From Eutreptiella sp. 'Long Island Sound 2002' (lineage: Eukaryota; Euglenozoa; Euglenophyceae; Eutreptiales; Eutreptiaceae), in assembly GCA_964036045.1 (NCBI GenBank), contig OZ038382.1:153338961-153402960 (forward strand): DNA of 64,000 bases, given 5' to 3'. Each line of letters starts with the position of its first letter. The stretch's first letter is position 1. The notes under the pieces are model-generated. The model searched no databases and was not told the origin of the DNA. It was given only the letters and a program-made list of their open reading frames with translations. Both the position numbers and the translations under genes were made by a program. Of this stretch, positions 1 to 11,600 are shown in pieces.

Positions 1-19
1 AGGGAGGGAGGGCACTCAC

Positions 20-948
20 CTGTGCATTGCATGCTCATCCAAGAGCAAGTGCCCGGCAGCATATGGCTGCTCCGCCAGCACCGGAATCTCACTACCCACC
101 GTCCATGTGGTCTGCTCCTTCCCTGACAGTGGAGGCTCCTCCGCGGGGGCAGCGCCCTGATCAGGGGGCGCGGCCTGGGTGATGTCCTTGTCACCCTTGC
201 CACGCTTTCGCGTCCCCGCCGCAGGCTTTGGGGGGGCGGAGCGGGCCCGCACGGCCCCCCCGGGACGTGCCCAGCGCTTCAGCAGGGTCTGGGACGACAT
301 GAGGCGGGGCCCACGCTTTGTGGGTTCCGGCGCGGCAGACAAAGGCACTGGAAAGGCACTGCCACTGCTGGCCTTGGTGAACTGCATTGAGAAGCAGGGG
401 CACGTGACCAATGGAGGGAGTACTTCCGTGCCACACGTGTCTATCAAGGTGGTTATCTGGGTAAGGGCCGGATTATTTCCCATTATCATTTCCCACCATT
501 TCCCACTGTTCACTGTGCTTCTTCCACTGCTGCCGGATGGCCTCCAGTTGCCCTAATAGTTGTGCGCCGCGTCAAGTGCTCCCCCCATGGATGAGGGAGA
601 GATGTTTGCATACAGCCGCAGGAGCAGGTCCTTCACCAAACTGAGAAATGCCGAACTCTGGTACACCTCGACATAGACAGAGTGCCATTGGCTGACTCCC
701 TAACGACCAAGAGAATGCTCTCCCGCTGCCGAATGTTGTGGTGGAGTCACAAATCATGTGTGACACCATACCTCACCAGTACTCACCTCCGCAAGGGCTT
801 GTGTCTGATCTTCAGCAGCAATGACCTGGTGGATGCAGGCGTTTACCAAAGGGTGGGGTACCTCACTAGCACTCACCTCCGCATGGGGCTTGTGTCCGAT
901 CTTCAGCAACATCTCCTGAGGGAACTTGTGCAATTCACCAAACCAAAC
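20..948 (-). CDS. 3' exons of the giant minus-strand gene (partial)
   Basis: On the minus strand I read four coding blocks: 948-877 (24 codons), 825-787 (13 codons), 666-497, and 381-20. Each ends at a good donor (AG|GTGAGT at three of them) and each acceptor ends in AG. The junctions between 4244, 948, 825 and 666 are all phase 0, which supports one transcript. The encoded segment begins VWFGELHKFPQEMLLKIGH, continues with a helical stretch containing LVKDLLLRLYANI, then a Gln/Lys/Glu-rich helix (LEAIRQQWKKHSEQW), then a basic and acidic Ala/Pro-rich tail with codons favouring G or C at position three. The last exon ends in phase 2 and the gene runs off the window. The frame breaks inside block 666-497 near base 550: a TAG follows HNY, and the next frame carries the second helix, as if one base were missing. 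I do not recognise the family. Confidence 0.55.
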
Positions 949-1051
949 CTAGGGTTAGGGTTGGGGTCACCGAGCTGGTGGAACCAGTCTTGGTTGTATA
1001 ACCCTTTTTAGTGTCTAGGGTGGACCTACCAGGTTTAGCAGCAGCAGCAGC

Positions 1052-1082
<31 letters not shown>

Positions 1083-4000
1083 GCACACGCGAAATGGGAA
1101 AAAATCAGAACTCCGTCGTGGTGCTTTGGATTTGGTTGAAATTTTGGTGGATGATACCTATGGGTGTGAGGGAAAACCACACAAAGTTTGGGCAAGGAAC
1201 TCAACGGTGGCGGCCGGGAACAGTTGTCGCAAGTGGCGGACCTCAGTTTCAAAAACTGCAATTTAGGGCCAAAAACAGCCATTTTTGGGCCAAAAAAGCC
1301 CTGGAAGACATTCAAAACGGCCAAATGAAGGGAAACGGTGGGTACACTTCACGTGCCGCTTGACTTCCCTGTGTCAACGAGCTCTTTGCGGCCCTCTAAC
1401 TCCATGGTATGTCCCGGAAACGGCCCAAAAAGGCCCCCAAAAGCTCCAAATGCCGACAACCACAAACCAAGAATAGGCCATATCTTTGGCTACATGGCTC
1501 AAAATGCGATTCCAAGGGCACCTACTCCACCCGCAACCCCCCACTTTTTGTGGGTTCCACCCCTCAGAATTGCCCAAACGGACGCCTAGACCCCAATACC
1601 TAGGCCCACTAGGCTGCGGCAAGCTGCAAGCTCAAGCCCAAACAGGTGGGTGCCCAAATGGGTCAACAGGGTCCAGTAGGGGTAAAAAGATGACTTTTCT
1701 CAAAAATGTTCCTAGACCATGTGCGACGCTAAAACAAGTGTTTTTGGGCCGTTTGGAGCTTGTGGTGGCCCATTTTGGTCCTCCGAAAATCCCAAAATGC
1801 CTTGAAACTGGGATGTTTTGGGACCAAAAATGGGTCAAAAGTGGGTCAAAAACGCATTTTTCCAAACCTCATCCTAGACCATTTGGGGTGCACAAACGGG
1901 TGAAATGAGCCCATTTTGAGCCCATTTTGGGGCATTTTGGCCTCTCAGAGATCCAAAAAGCCTTGAAAGTGGGCCTCGTGGTGATGGGGTTCACTTGCAA
2001 GCTGATTTCACTTTGTCAAGAGCCATCAATGTGTGAATCATTCTTGATGTCCCTCACCAGTCATAGCTGATGTTCCCTCCCCCACCAGCTCAGTCCCAAT
2101 ATTCCTTCTTGATTAGGGTCACCAAGATGGTGGAACTGGCTAGGTTTTATAACCCTCTTTAGTGCCTACCAGGTTTGGCAGCAGCAAGCAGGAAGCAAGC
2201 AAGCAACAAGCACGTGCAAAATGGCCTAAAATCATAACACCGGTGTTTGTTCATCATCTAGGTTGGTTCCAAAACAAATGGCATCCTCCATGGACATCCT
2301 AGACACCCAAACTGCCCCCAAAAGAGCAGTTTTTGGCCGTTTTTGACAGATTTTGAAACCTAGGCCGTTTGCGAAGCCCGTTCTTGCCAAGTAGTGTTGA
2401 GTTTCTTGCTCAAACTTTGTGTGATTGTACTTCACACCCATAGCTATCCACCAAAATTTCAGCTGAATCCGAAGCACCGGGACACCTTTGATAACTGTCT
2501 ACTAGATTTTGCACCCAAACTCACCAAACTCTTTTTGGGCCCAAAACACCACAAAATTAGCCTTGAAAAAAAGCACCCTTTTTTTCATACTTTTTTAAGA
2601 TCCACCATCCTGTATTGTGTTTGATAGCCATGGATTGCGTTGGGCACCTATGTAGTGATAAATAATGATGAGGGGATCACTTGCAAAGTATTTCCATGCT
2701 ATCAACACCTTCACTGCCCCCACTAGCATGCACGGCACACATGCTAGGGTAGGGTTACGGGGGTTAGCTGGGGGCCAAAAACGGGTCAAAAATGATTTTC
2801 TCCAAAGTTGTTCCTAGACCACTTGGTGCTCAAACAAGTGGTTCACTAGTCAAAGGGACCGCATAAAAACACATGTTGAGCTAAACTCGGAATGATTCAG
2901 GCTGGCTTTGCTTGCTTGAGAGATGTGCCCCCCAAGCACTCCCGCCAGCCCCCCCCCCCTTTATAACCCTCCCCCAAACCCTGCCTCGCTGGCTATGCTC
3001 GCTCGAGAGACAACACCCCGCCCCTCCACACCCCCCCCGAATGCCCCTATATGCACCGTCGGTCCTAAAATGCCCATTTCAAAGCTTTTTGAGAAATTGC
3101 ATGGGATACTATGGGTCAAATATGGCTCAAAACAGCCTTATACCTGATGTTCCATCCCCCACCATCTTGGTCCCAATATTCAGGCTTGATTAGGGATAAG
3201 TTTTAAGGTGGATTCTATGCATTTTTCGGCCTTCGCCCCACTCTCAACATCCCTTCCCCCCCCCTCCATGGGTAAACACACACCATAAGACCAGCAACGA
3301 CCAGAAACGACCCAATAACATCTCATTTCCCAAGAACAGCCCTGTCCACCAGGGAGTGTGGGCTTGAGCACCTTCGCTTTTGTGGGGGGGGAGGGGTAGG
3401 TATACCCATTGGTAGTGCATGCAGTGTTTCTGCTGCTCCTTTGGCCTCCCATCAGTGGCCTTGTGCGCTTGCAGGGGTTGATGGGCAGGGGGGGGGGGGG
3501 GGTTGCTGTCTGAATCTGGTGGCGCCTATCTCGGCACTTGCCCTTGTCCATTCCTTGCGACCTTGCCCTCAGTAGACAGCGGTGCCCATTTGCATCTCAA
3601 CCCACAGTACCCTTGATCTACCGGTCTCTTGCCTCTCCTTACCTCCCTACACACCCTTCCTTTCTCTTGGTAGGATGTGCCAACGGATCCCCTGGACTGT
3701 CTCTGTTTCACTGCTCTGTGTCGGGTCCACACAGAGAAGGGCGACCGCCCTTGCCATTGGCCAGATGCATCCAAGCAGACAAGGGGGGAGTCAGAACTCC
3801 AGGGATGCACCAAAGGCGCCGATCAGGTCTTGCTTTGGGGATTGACTTTTCATCATATACATGGCACATCAGGACTTGCCCTGACCAAAAACATTTTCGG
3901 GGTCCCATGCCGGCGGTTGGGTGCCATCCGGGCTGTGTGCTGGCCTGTCTGAGGATCAGCGGCTCAGATGGAAAACCATCAGAAAATGTTGTGCCCAACG

Positions 4001-4243
4001 ACACACACCTCTCATTGATCAGCGCGCCATGGGGGTTATTTGGACTCGATGTATGTGGGGCATGGAGGCAACCCCCCCCCCCCCTGAGGCCCTGTGCCAA
4101 ACCCCCCCCCCCACACTCCCCTTCACTGGGCCTCAGGGCCATCACCCACCCCAGCCCGCCCCCCCCTCGGGCAATGCAGCCATTTTGTAGTTAGTCGCCC
4201 AGCCCCTTGCCGCCTCTGCCCCAGTCTCCACCCAAGCACACAC
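949..4243 (-). other. Probable 3.3 kb intron full of repeats
   Basis: No convincing coding exon is seen here on either strand. It holds two related copies of one element (about 935-1330 and 2100-2480) with (CAG)n and (CAAG)n tracts at 1037-1085 and 2178-2212, several copies of a short motif beginning CCTAGACCA, and C or G runs at 2948-2960, 3019-3028, 3488-3503 and 4075-4112. The ends match a donor at 4243 (AG|GTGTGT on the minus strand) and an acceptor at 949 preceded by CTAACCCTAG. This is an inference from splice signals and phase; transcript data are absent. Confidence 0.5.
1120..2480. repeat. Inverted pair of related repeats (arms 1120-1210 and 2390-2480)
   Basis: The plus strand at about 1120-1210 closely matches the reverse complement of about 2390-2480. 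Shared segments include TGAAATTTTGGTGGAT, CTATGGGTGTGA and CACACAAAGTTTG. The flanks also share a direct-orientation block (GGTCACC, TATAACCC, CTACCAGGTTT and CAG/CAAG repeats) at 965-1085 and 2108-2212. The pair could be a fold-back or MITE-like insertion, or two copies of a longer element, one with an internal inversion. No coding capacity is visible. Confidence 0.6.
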
Positions 4244-5576
4244 CTGTGGCTGCGGCGGCGACGGGGTGGCGTGCCTCGCGTGACGCGGCGCGGCCTCCTC
4301 AACCTCCGACAAATCCGACCGGGGGCTGAGCTCCAGTGAGGACGCCCCGGTCTCCTGCACCTCCAACCGCGGGCTCTCAGGGAGGGACGAGAAGCGTGTG
4401 ATCGTGAGGGCTGAATGCGGCTTGGGCTCGGGGGTCACGGGCTGGGGCACCACGTGGAGGTTCAGATGCAGCACATCGTCGTGAGGCCTGGCAGGTTTGC
4501 TGTCGGCCTTTGGCGAGGGGGTGTGGGATGCGGCGGACGGCGAATCGCACCCGGTGCTACTGCTGCGGCACCGCAGGGTGCTGAGCGTGCCACTGGGCAG
4601 TCGGGGGGGCGTGCGGGGGGTGGGCGTGCGGGGGGTACTGGAGGCGGAGAGCGTGCCGGTCTCGGGGTCCATCCACGGCGCGCCCACGTCGAGGATCTCT
4701 TCGGTGTCTGACGGGCCACCGGGGGTGGGCTCCAGTTCGTACACCGGCGACGCCGCGTCGCTCGCGCGCGTCGCATCCGCGGCCCCGCTCTGGTCCGCGG
4801 GCCCAGGGCCGGCGCCGGAGCTGCCGTCGGGGATCGCGTGCGCGTGCGCGTGCGCGTGCGCGTGCCCGTGGGGTGCCGGGCGGCCGGTCCCCGTGCGCTT
4901 CTTGGAGGCCTTGGCGCGCCCGGCTGCCGCCTCCTCTCCCGGCACCACGCCCTTCCTTCCAAAGTTGCTGGTGTGGGCGGGCGCCTCCGGGTGCGCCTTC
5001 CCGGCCTCCGCCTCGCGAAGGGCACCCACAGGATCCGCAACGTCCATTCCCCAGCCGTGGAGCTCCAGCGACTGGCGCCCAGTCTCTTGAACGTCCGCCA
5101 ACGCCTGCCCATGACCCATCCCAGTGGCTGACGCGGAGGCCGCTGCTTTCTTGCCTAAGAGGTCGGTGGCAGACGTGCGGGCCCTGGGCTTCGGCGCCGA
5201 GTGCGATCGCGGCGCGCGTCGGGTTTTCGTTTTCCTCCCGGCAGCCGGGGAGCCCGGCGGGGGCCGCGTGGTGTGGGCGCGGCCGTTGGCATGCGCCGGG
5301 CCCGGTGTGGTGCTGGCGACCCCCGGCTGCGGCTTCCCGTCCGGTGAAGTGCAGTCGATGGCCTGCCCCCCGAGCATTAGGGACTGCGACCCGGACTCCA
5401 GCACTTCCGAACAGGCCTGGCTGGGGCGCCGCCCCAGGGCGATGACACGCGCCCTATGCCCCAGGGCAGCCGCAGGAACTCCAGCGTCTCCGGCGGCCCC
5501 GTCGTCGGCCCGGGTCCCCTTGCTCTCCAGATAGACGCGGACCATGGACTGCACCCCTGCCTCGTCCACTGCCTCT

Positions 5577-5608
<32 letters not shown>

Positions 5609-8600
5609 CCCTGCCCCGGCCTCTGCCTCCTCCTCCGCTGCTGGGACAAGGTCCTGCACCTGCTGGTCACCCAATGCCATGGGGCCTTGCCGCCCACTGG
5701 CCACAGGCGGTGGGGTTGGATGGCCTTGCACCAGCTCAGGACCCTCGCCGCCCGGAGACACGTGGCCGTTTCCGTGTCTTGCCGGGCTACGGACGGGGCC
5801 TGTGCCATGAGCCACGCCTTCGCCTCCCCCGCCCGGGGCTTGGGCACTCCGATGTGGGTCTGCGCCCGCCTGCACTGGGCCTTCGTCGCCGATGGCCGTG
5901 GCGGTGCCACTCGGAGGTGCACCTCTGCCCCCCTGCCCAGGGCCCTGGGCACCTGCACCGCTCTGCTCTGCGGCCGGGCGACCGACCACTGTCGCACTCG
6001 GTGCCGGGCCTTGGTCACTGAGGACTGGAGCGGCGCCACTCTGAACAGGGCCTGTGCCACTCTGGACGGGGGCTGTGCCACTGTGCTCTGGGACCTTGTC
6101 ACCGGCGGCTGGACCTGCATCGCTCTGCACGGGGCCTCCGTCACTGCTGCCGTGCCCTGGGCCTGTGGCACGGATGACACCAGCTGAGGGAATCTGAATC
6201 GGACCTCTCCCACTGTGCCCTGGGCCTGTGCCACTGACGACTGGAGCTGAGCCGCACTGTCCTGGGCCTGGGCCGCTGACAACTGGGGCTGAGCCAATTC
6301 GTCCGGCGCCTTTGTCACTGACGGCTGCAGGAGAACCGCCGCCACTGTCACCGCGGACTGGTCCCGTGCCGCCGGGAGCCAGGGCCGCCGGGGCCAGGCA
6401 TGTGCTGCCGTCGGCCGCAGTGTCCGCGTGCGCAGCATCCGCAGGCCCCGCGGGATCTGCCGCCCCCGTCGCTCGCGGTGGCTTCTTGCCGGACGGGGTC
6501 GTGAATGCCTTGCTCGCAGGGGCCGCCTTGGGCGCAGACCGGGAGCGCGATGCGCCGTGCCTTGTCTTGTGCTGGGGCGAGGGGGTGCGGCGCCCAGGGG
6601 AGCGCCGTGCAGGGGACCGGGCCTTTTTGCCCGGGAGAGGGCGTCCGGGAGAGCGCGTCTTTCTGCCTGGGGAGCGTCGTGTGGGGGACCGCGCCTTCTT
6701 GCGAGCCAGAGCACTGCTGAGCCGGGCCGGGGCTGTCTCTGCAACGTAGACGCGATCTCCTTGGCCATCTGGGCCCGGGGAACAGGGCGCTTTCGCGTTC
6801 ACTTGTGCCTGGGGACGGCCGGGCAACTGCGGGTCATCGGCCACACCGGGAGGAGGTGTGCCGGCATGGGCTCTTTGGGAGGGTCCTGAGTCTGTGCTGC
6901 TTTGGACTGGGCCTGTGCCGCTCTGGTCTGGGCCTGTGCCGCTCTGGTCTGGGCCTGTGCCGCTCTGGTCTGGGCCTGTGCCGCTCTGGTCTGGGCCTGT
7001 GCCACTCCTCTGAGGCCCTGTATCTCTCTTCGTCGGGTCGTCGAGCAGGCTGGTGACAAAGATGTCTGGTCCACAGACACTGTCCCATGGGGCTGGGCCG
7101 CTCTGATCTTGGCCGGTGCCACTTGGGACTGGATCTGTGCCACTCTCAGGTAGGCACATGCCGCTCCTTTCCGGATCTCTGTCACTCTGACGTGTACTGC
7201 CATGGGCTGGGCCTGCGTCAGCCGCATCCGTGCCACTCTGGCCTAGCCCTACGAGAGTAGGCACCAATTCGCCCATACCCGGGTCTCTGCCCGGTTGAGT
7301 TGGGCCTGCACCATTCTGAGCTGTGGCTGTGCCACCTTGAGCCGGGCCTGTGCCACTCTGCTGCACAGCAGCCTCGACCGGGGTTGTGTCGTTCCTGCCA
7401 TCACTCCCGTCGGCGGTTTTGTCATTTCCATCCACACTCCCGTCGGAGGTTGCGCCACTGCCACTGCGGACCAGTCCACTCTGCATTGGGGCAGCGTCAC
7501 TGCTGCTTAGACCTGAGTCAATCCCTTCTGACGCTGCGCCACTCTGGACTAGGCCTCCGTATGGGGCTGTGTCCCTCTGCACTAGACCTGCAGCCTTCTG
7601 GGCTGTTTCACCGTCCGGACCTGTGTCACTGTCAACTGAGCACGTGAGAATTTCGGGCAAGGCTTCCCCACTACCGATTTGACCCGAGCCGCCCCCACCC
7701 AAAACCGAGCCATTCCCATCTGGGCCCGTGCTAATACCATCTGGGCCTGTGCTAATACCATCTGGGCCTGTGCTAATACCATCTGGGCCTGTGCTAGTCC
7801 CATCTGGGCCTGTGCTAGTCCCATCTGGGCCTGTGCTAGTCCCATCTGGGCCTGTGCTAGTCCCATCTGGGCCTGTGCTAGTCCCATCTGGGCCTGTGCT
7901 AGTCCCATCTGGGCCCGTGTCACTCCTGCCCAGATCTGTACCACTCTGGACTGGGCCTGCGCCGGTGGTGCCTGGATTTGCGCCAGTCTGGCCACGGGGT
8001 GCACCACTGTCACTGACTGGCCCGGTGCCACTCTGATCTGGGTCTGTGTCTGTCTTGGCGGGGCCACCACTTCGATCTGAGGCCCCACTGCTCGGGTCTG
8101 TGATGGCGATATCTGGTGCAGAGGCACTGTTGCCTGCGCCAGTGCCACTCTGCTCCAGGCCCGTGCCACTCTGAGCTGCGCCTGTGCCGCTGTGCACCGG
8201 GCCAGTGCTACTCTGAACTGGGTCTGGGTCTGCCTTGGCGGGGCCACCACTTCGACCTGAGGCCCCTCTGCCTGGGCCTGTGGTAGAGATATCTGGTCCA
8301 GAGACACCATTGCCTGCGCCTGTGCCACTCTGCTCTGGGGCTGTACCACTCTGTACTCGGGGTGTGCCACTGTGAGCCGCGCTTGTGCCACTCTGAACAG
8401 GGCCTTTTCCAGTTTGGACTGGGCCTGTGCCACGATGGACTGCAGCTATGCCACCACTGCCAATACCTGACTGACTGTTGTCTCCACGCGTGTCGCTCTG
8501 GCCTAGGACTGCGCCACTTTGTACTGGACACGTTGCAGCATCCGGGCCTGTGTCAGTGTCCCTTGAATTCCTTAAGATCTCGGGTGGGCCTCGGCCACTG

Positions 8601-11600
8601 TGGACTGCTTCGATCTCAACAGGGCCTGTGCCACTCAGAGCTGCGCCTGTGCCACTGCGGACGGGGCCTGTGTCACTCTGAACTGGGCCTGTGCCTCTTT
8701 GGGTGGGGGCACTGCGTACACCTGATGTCCCCCTGCCCGGGTCTGTGATAGAAATATCTTCTGGTCCAGTGACACTCTTGCCTGTGCTAGTGCCACTCTG
8801 ATCTAGAGGTGCACCACCATGAGCTGCGCCTGTGCCACTTTGCACGGGGCCAGGGCCGCCATGAGCTGGGCCTGTGTCTGTGTTAGCAGGGCCACCACTT
8901 CGACCTGAGGCCTCCTTGCTCGGGCCTGTGACAGAGATATCTGGTCCGGTGGCACCGTGGCCTGTACCTGTGCCACTCTGCTCTAGGCCTGTGCCACTCT
9001 TCAATTGGGATGTGCTACTTTGAGCTGCGCCTCTGCCACTCTGAACTGGGTCTGTGTCTGTATTGGCAGGGCGACCAAGTATCCCCCTGCTGGGGTCTGT
9101 GATGGCGATATCTGGTGCAGAGGCACTGTTGCCTGCGCCAGTGCCACTCTGCTCCAGGCCCGTGCCACTCTGAGCTGCGCCTGTGCCGCTCTGCACCGGG
9201 CCAGTGCCACTCTGAACTGGGTCTGGGTCTGTCTTGGCGGGACCACCACTTCGACCTGAGGCCCCTCTGCCCGGGCCTGTGATAGAGATATCTGGTCCAG
9301 AGACACCATTGCCTGCGCCTATGCCACTCTGCTCTGTGAGGGTCTCACTCTGCTGCATACCAGACCTATCAGGGCGGTCGTCACTGTGGACAAGGCCTGT
9401 CCCACTCTGAACTTGCTCCCCACCTGTCCCACTCTGCACAGGGTTTGTGCCACTTTTTTGCATTGGTGCTGTCCTGCTACGTTCCCTGGCACTTGGGGCC
9501 CTCTGAATCGGACCCCTGCCACTCTGTTTGAGGTCACCACGTGCTCGGCCTTGACCAAACTTGCCTGTGCCCATCTGACCCTGCACTGCACCACTCTGGC
9601 CTGGCACAACGGCTGCGCCAGCGTCGCCTGCACCACCGATGCCTCTGCTCGCGCCACTCGGTCCCACCGCACCGCTTGGGGCTACCCCACTTATGCCCGC
9701 CCTATTTCGGCCAGTGGTGCTGCCACTGCGGGGTGTGCCGTCAGAGCCCGGGATTGAGCCACCAGGGCCACTCTGCACTGGACCCGTGCCACTCTGCAAT
9801 GGACCTGTGCCACTCTCCACTGGACCTCCGCCACTCTCCACTGGCTCGGTGCCACTCTGCACTAAACCTGCACCACTGCTCCCTGGACAAGTCCTATCTT
9901 GCCCTGTACCACTCTGCACTGGGCCTGTGCCACTCTGGACTGGGCCCCTGTCACTCTTGTGCCCTCGGCCCGGGCCTGTGATAGAGATATCTGGTCCAGA
10001 GACACCATTGCCTGCGCCTATGCCACTCTGCTCTGTGAGGGTCTCACTCTGCTGCATACCAGACCTATCAGGGCGGTCGTCACTGTGGACAAGGCCTGTC
10101 CCACTCTGAACTTGCTCCCCACCTGTCCCACTCTGCACAGGGTTTGTGCCACTTTTTTGCATTGGTGCTGTCCTGCTACGTTCCCTGGCACTTGGGGCCC
10201 TCTGAATCGGACCCCTGCCACTCTGTTTGAGGTCACCACGTGCTCGGCCTTGACCAAACTTGCCTGTGCCCATCTGACCCTGCACTGCACCACTCTGGCC
10301 TGGCACAACGGCTGCGCCAGCGTCGCCTGCACCACCGATGCCTCTGCTCGCGCCACTCGGTCCCACCGCACCGCTTGGGGCTACCCCACTTATGCCCGCC
10401 CTATTTCGGCCAGTGGTGCTGCCACTGCGGGGTGTGCCGTCAGAGCCCGGGATTGAGCCACCAGGGCCACTCTGCACTGGACCCGTGCCACTCTGCAATG
10501 GACCTGTGCCACTCTCCACTGGACCTCTGCCACTCTCCACTGGCTCGGTGCCACTCTGCACTAGACCTGCACCACTGCTCCCTGGACAAGTCCTATCTTG
10601 CCCTGTACCACTCTGCACTGGGCCTGTGCCACTCTGGACTGGGCCCCTGTCACTCTTGTGCCCTCGGCCGGTGCCATCGTGCTCGCTGCTGTCTCCCTCC
10701 CCCAACGGGTCAATGATACGCCAGCGTGTGCCTGTGCCACCCGCCCCTCTGTCCCTGCCCCCCGCGCCTGCGCCAGCCCCGCCCAGACCCGTGCCACTCT
10801 GGACTGGGCCTGTGCCACTCCTGCCTACACCAGAGCCACTCCTCGCGGGGCCTCTCTCCCCCGGGGCTGTGCCGCTCTGCACGGGGCCTGTGCCATCGTT
10901 GCCGTCCGCAACCGGGTCAATGATACGCCAGCGTGTCCCGGTGCTACCCGCCCCGCGGCCACTGTCCTGTCGTTGGACTGGAAGAGTCTGCCGTCCTGCT
11001 GTGGCGCTGTGGCCCTCAGACCCCGGATCAAGGCCTGCCGTACTTGGCACAGAGGCTGAGTCCAGCCCTGCAGGACCTGCCTTGGACGTCCCCCCATGCG
11101 GCCGCCCTGCGTCACGAGAATCCCCATCAGCACCTTCTGAGCACTGGTCCATGCGTGTGGCACTCGGCCCAAGCCTTGGGCCTGCGGCTGTCCCCTTCTG
11201 CTCCGAATACAGCGGCTCCGGGCCACTCATGTCCGCAGCGCCAGCGCTGTCCGGCTCCGGCACGGTCTGATCGGGGACGGTGCCGCACTGCTCGGCACCG
11301 CTCGGCGCAGGACCGCTTTGCCTTTGATCTCGGGGCCTCTGGACTGCCTCAACACTCGACCCCGTGACCCCACTGTGGACGACGCCCGTACGCTTCCGAC
11401 CGTCGCCCGCGCCACTCTGAACCCTCTGGACCGGGAGTAGCCCAGACTGAACCGGCCCTGTACCACTCAGACCGGCCTCACCACTCGAGCCCGTGACACC
11501 ACCGAGAGCCTTTGCCGCACTCCAATCCGCACCCGCAGGCCTCTGAACTGGGCCTGGGCCACTCTCGACCACCTCAGCACTCGAGCCCGCAGCACTGTAA

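Noticed and set aside
4462-5112. 216-codon minus-strand ORF in a second frame within the giant exon
   Set aside because: Overlaps the main frame, is Arg-rich in the way expected of a shifted GC-rich frame, and lacks the conserved triple motif.
7679-8080. Regular repeats that might suggest a CRISPR array
   Set aside because: Units are contiguous 21-bp minisatellite copies with no spacers, and they encode a repeated peptide. The 48-bp array at 17.7 kb also has no spacers.
10338-11270. 310-codon plus-strand ORF rich in LCTGPVPL-type repeats
   Set aside because: It is the reverse reading of the 21-bp unit of the giant exon. Other frames of the same unit are equally open, and the minus frame is the longest and has matching donor phase.
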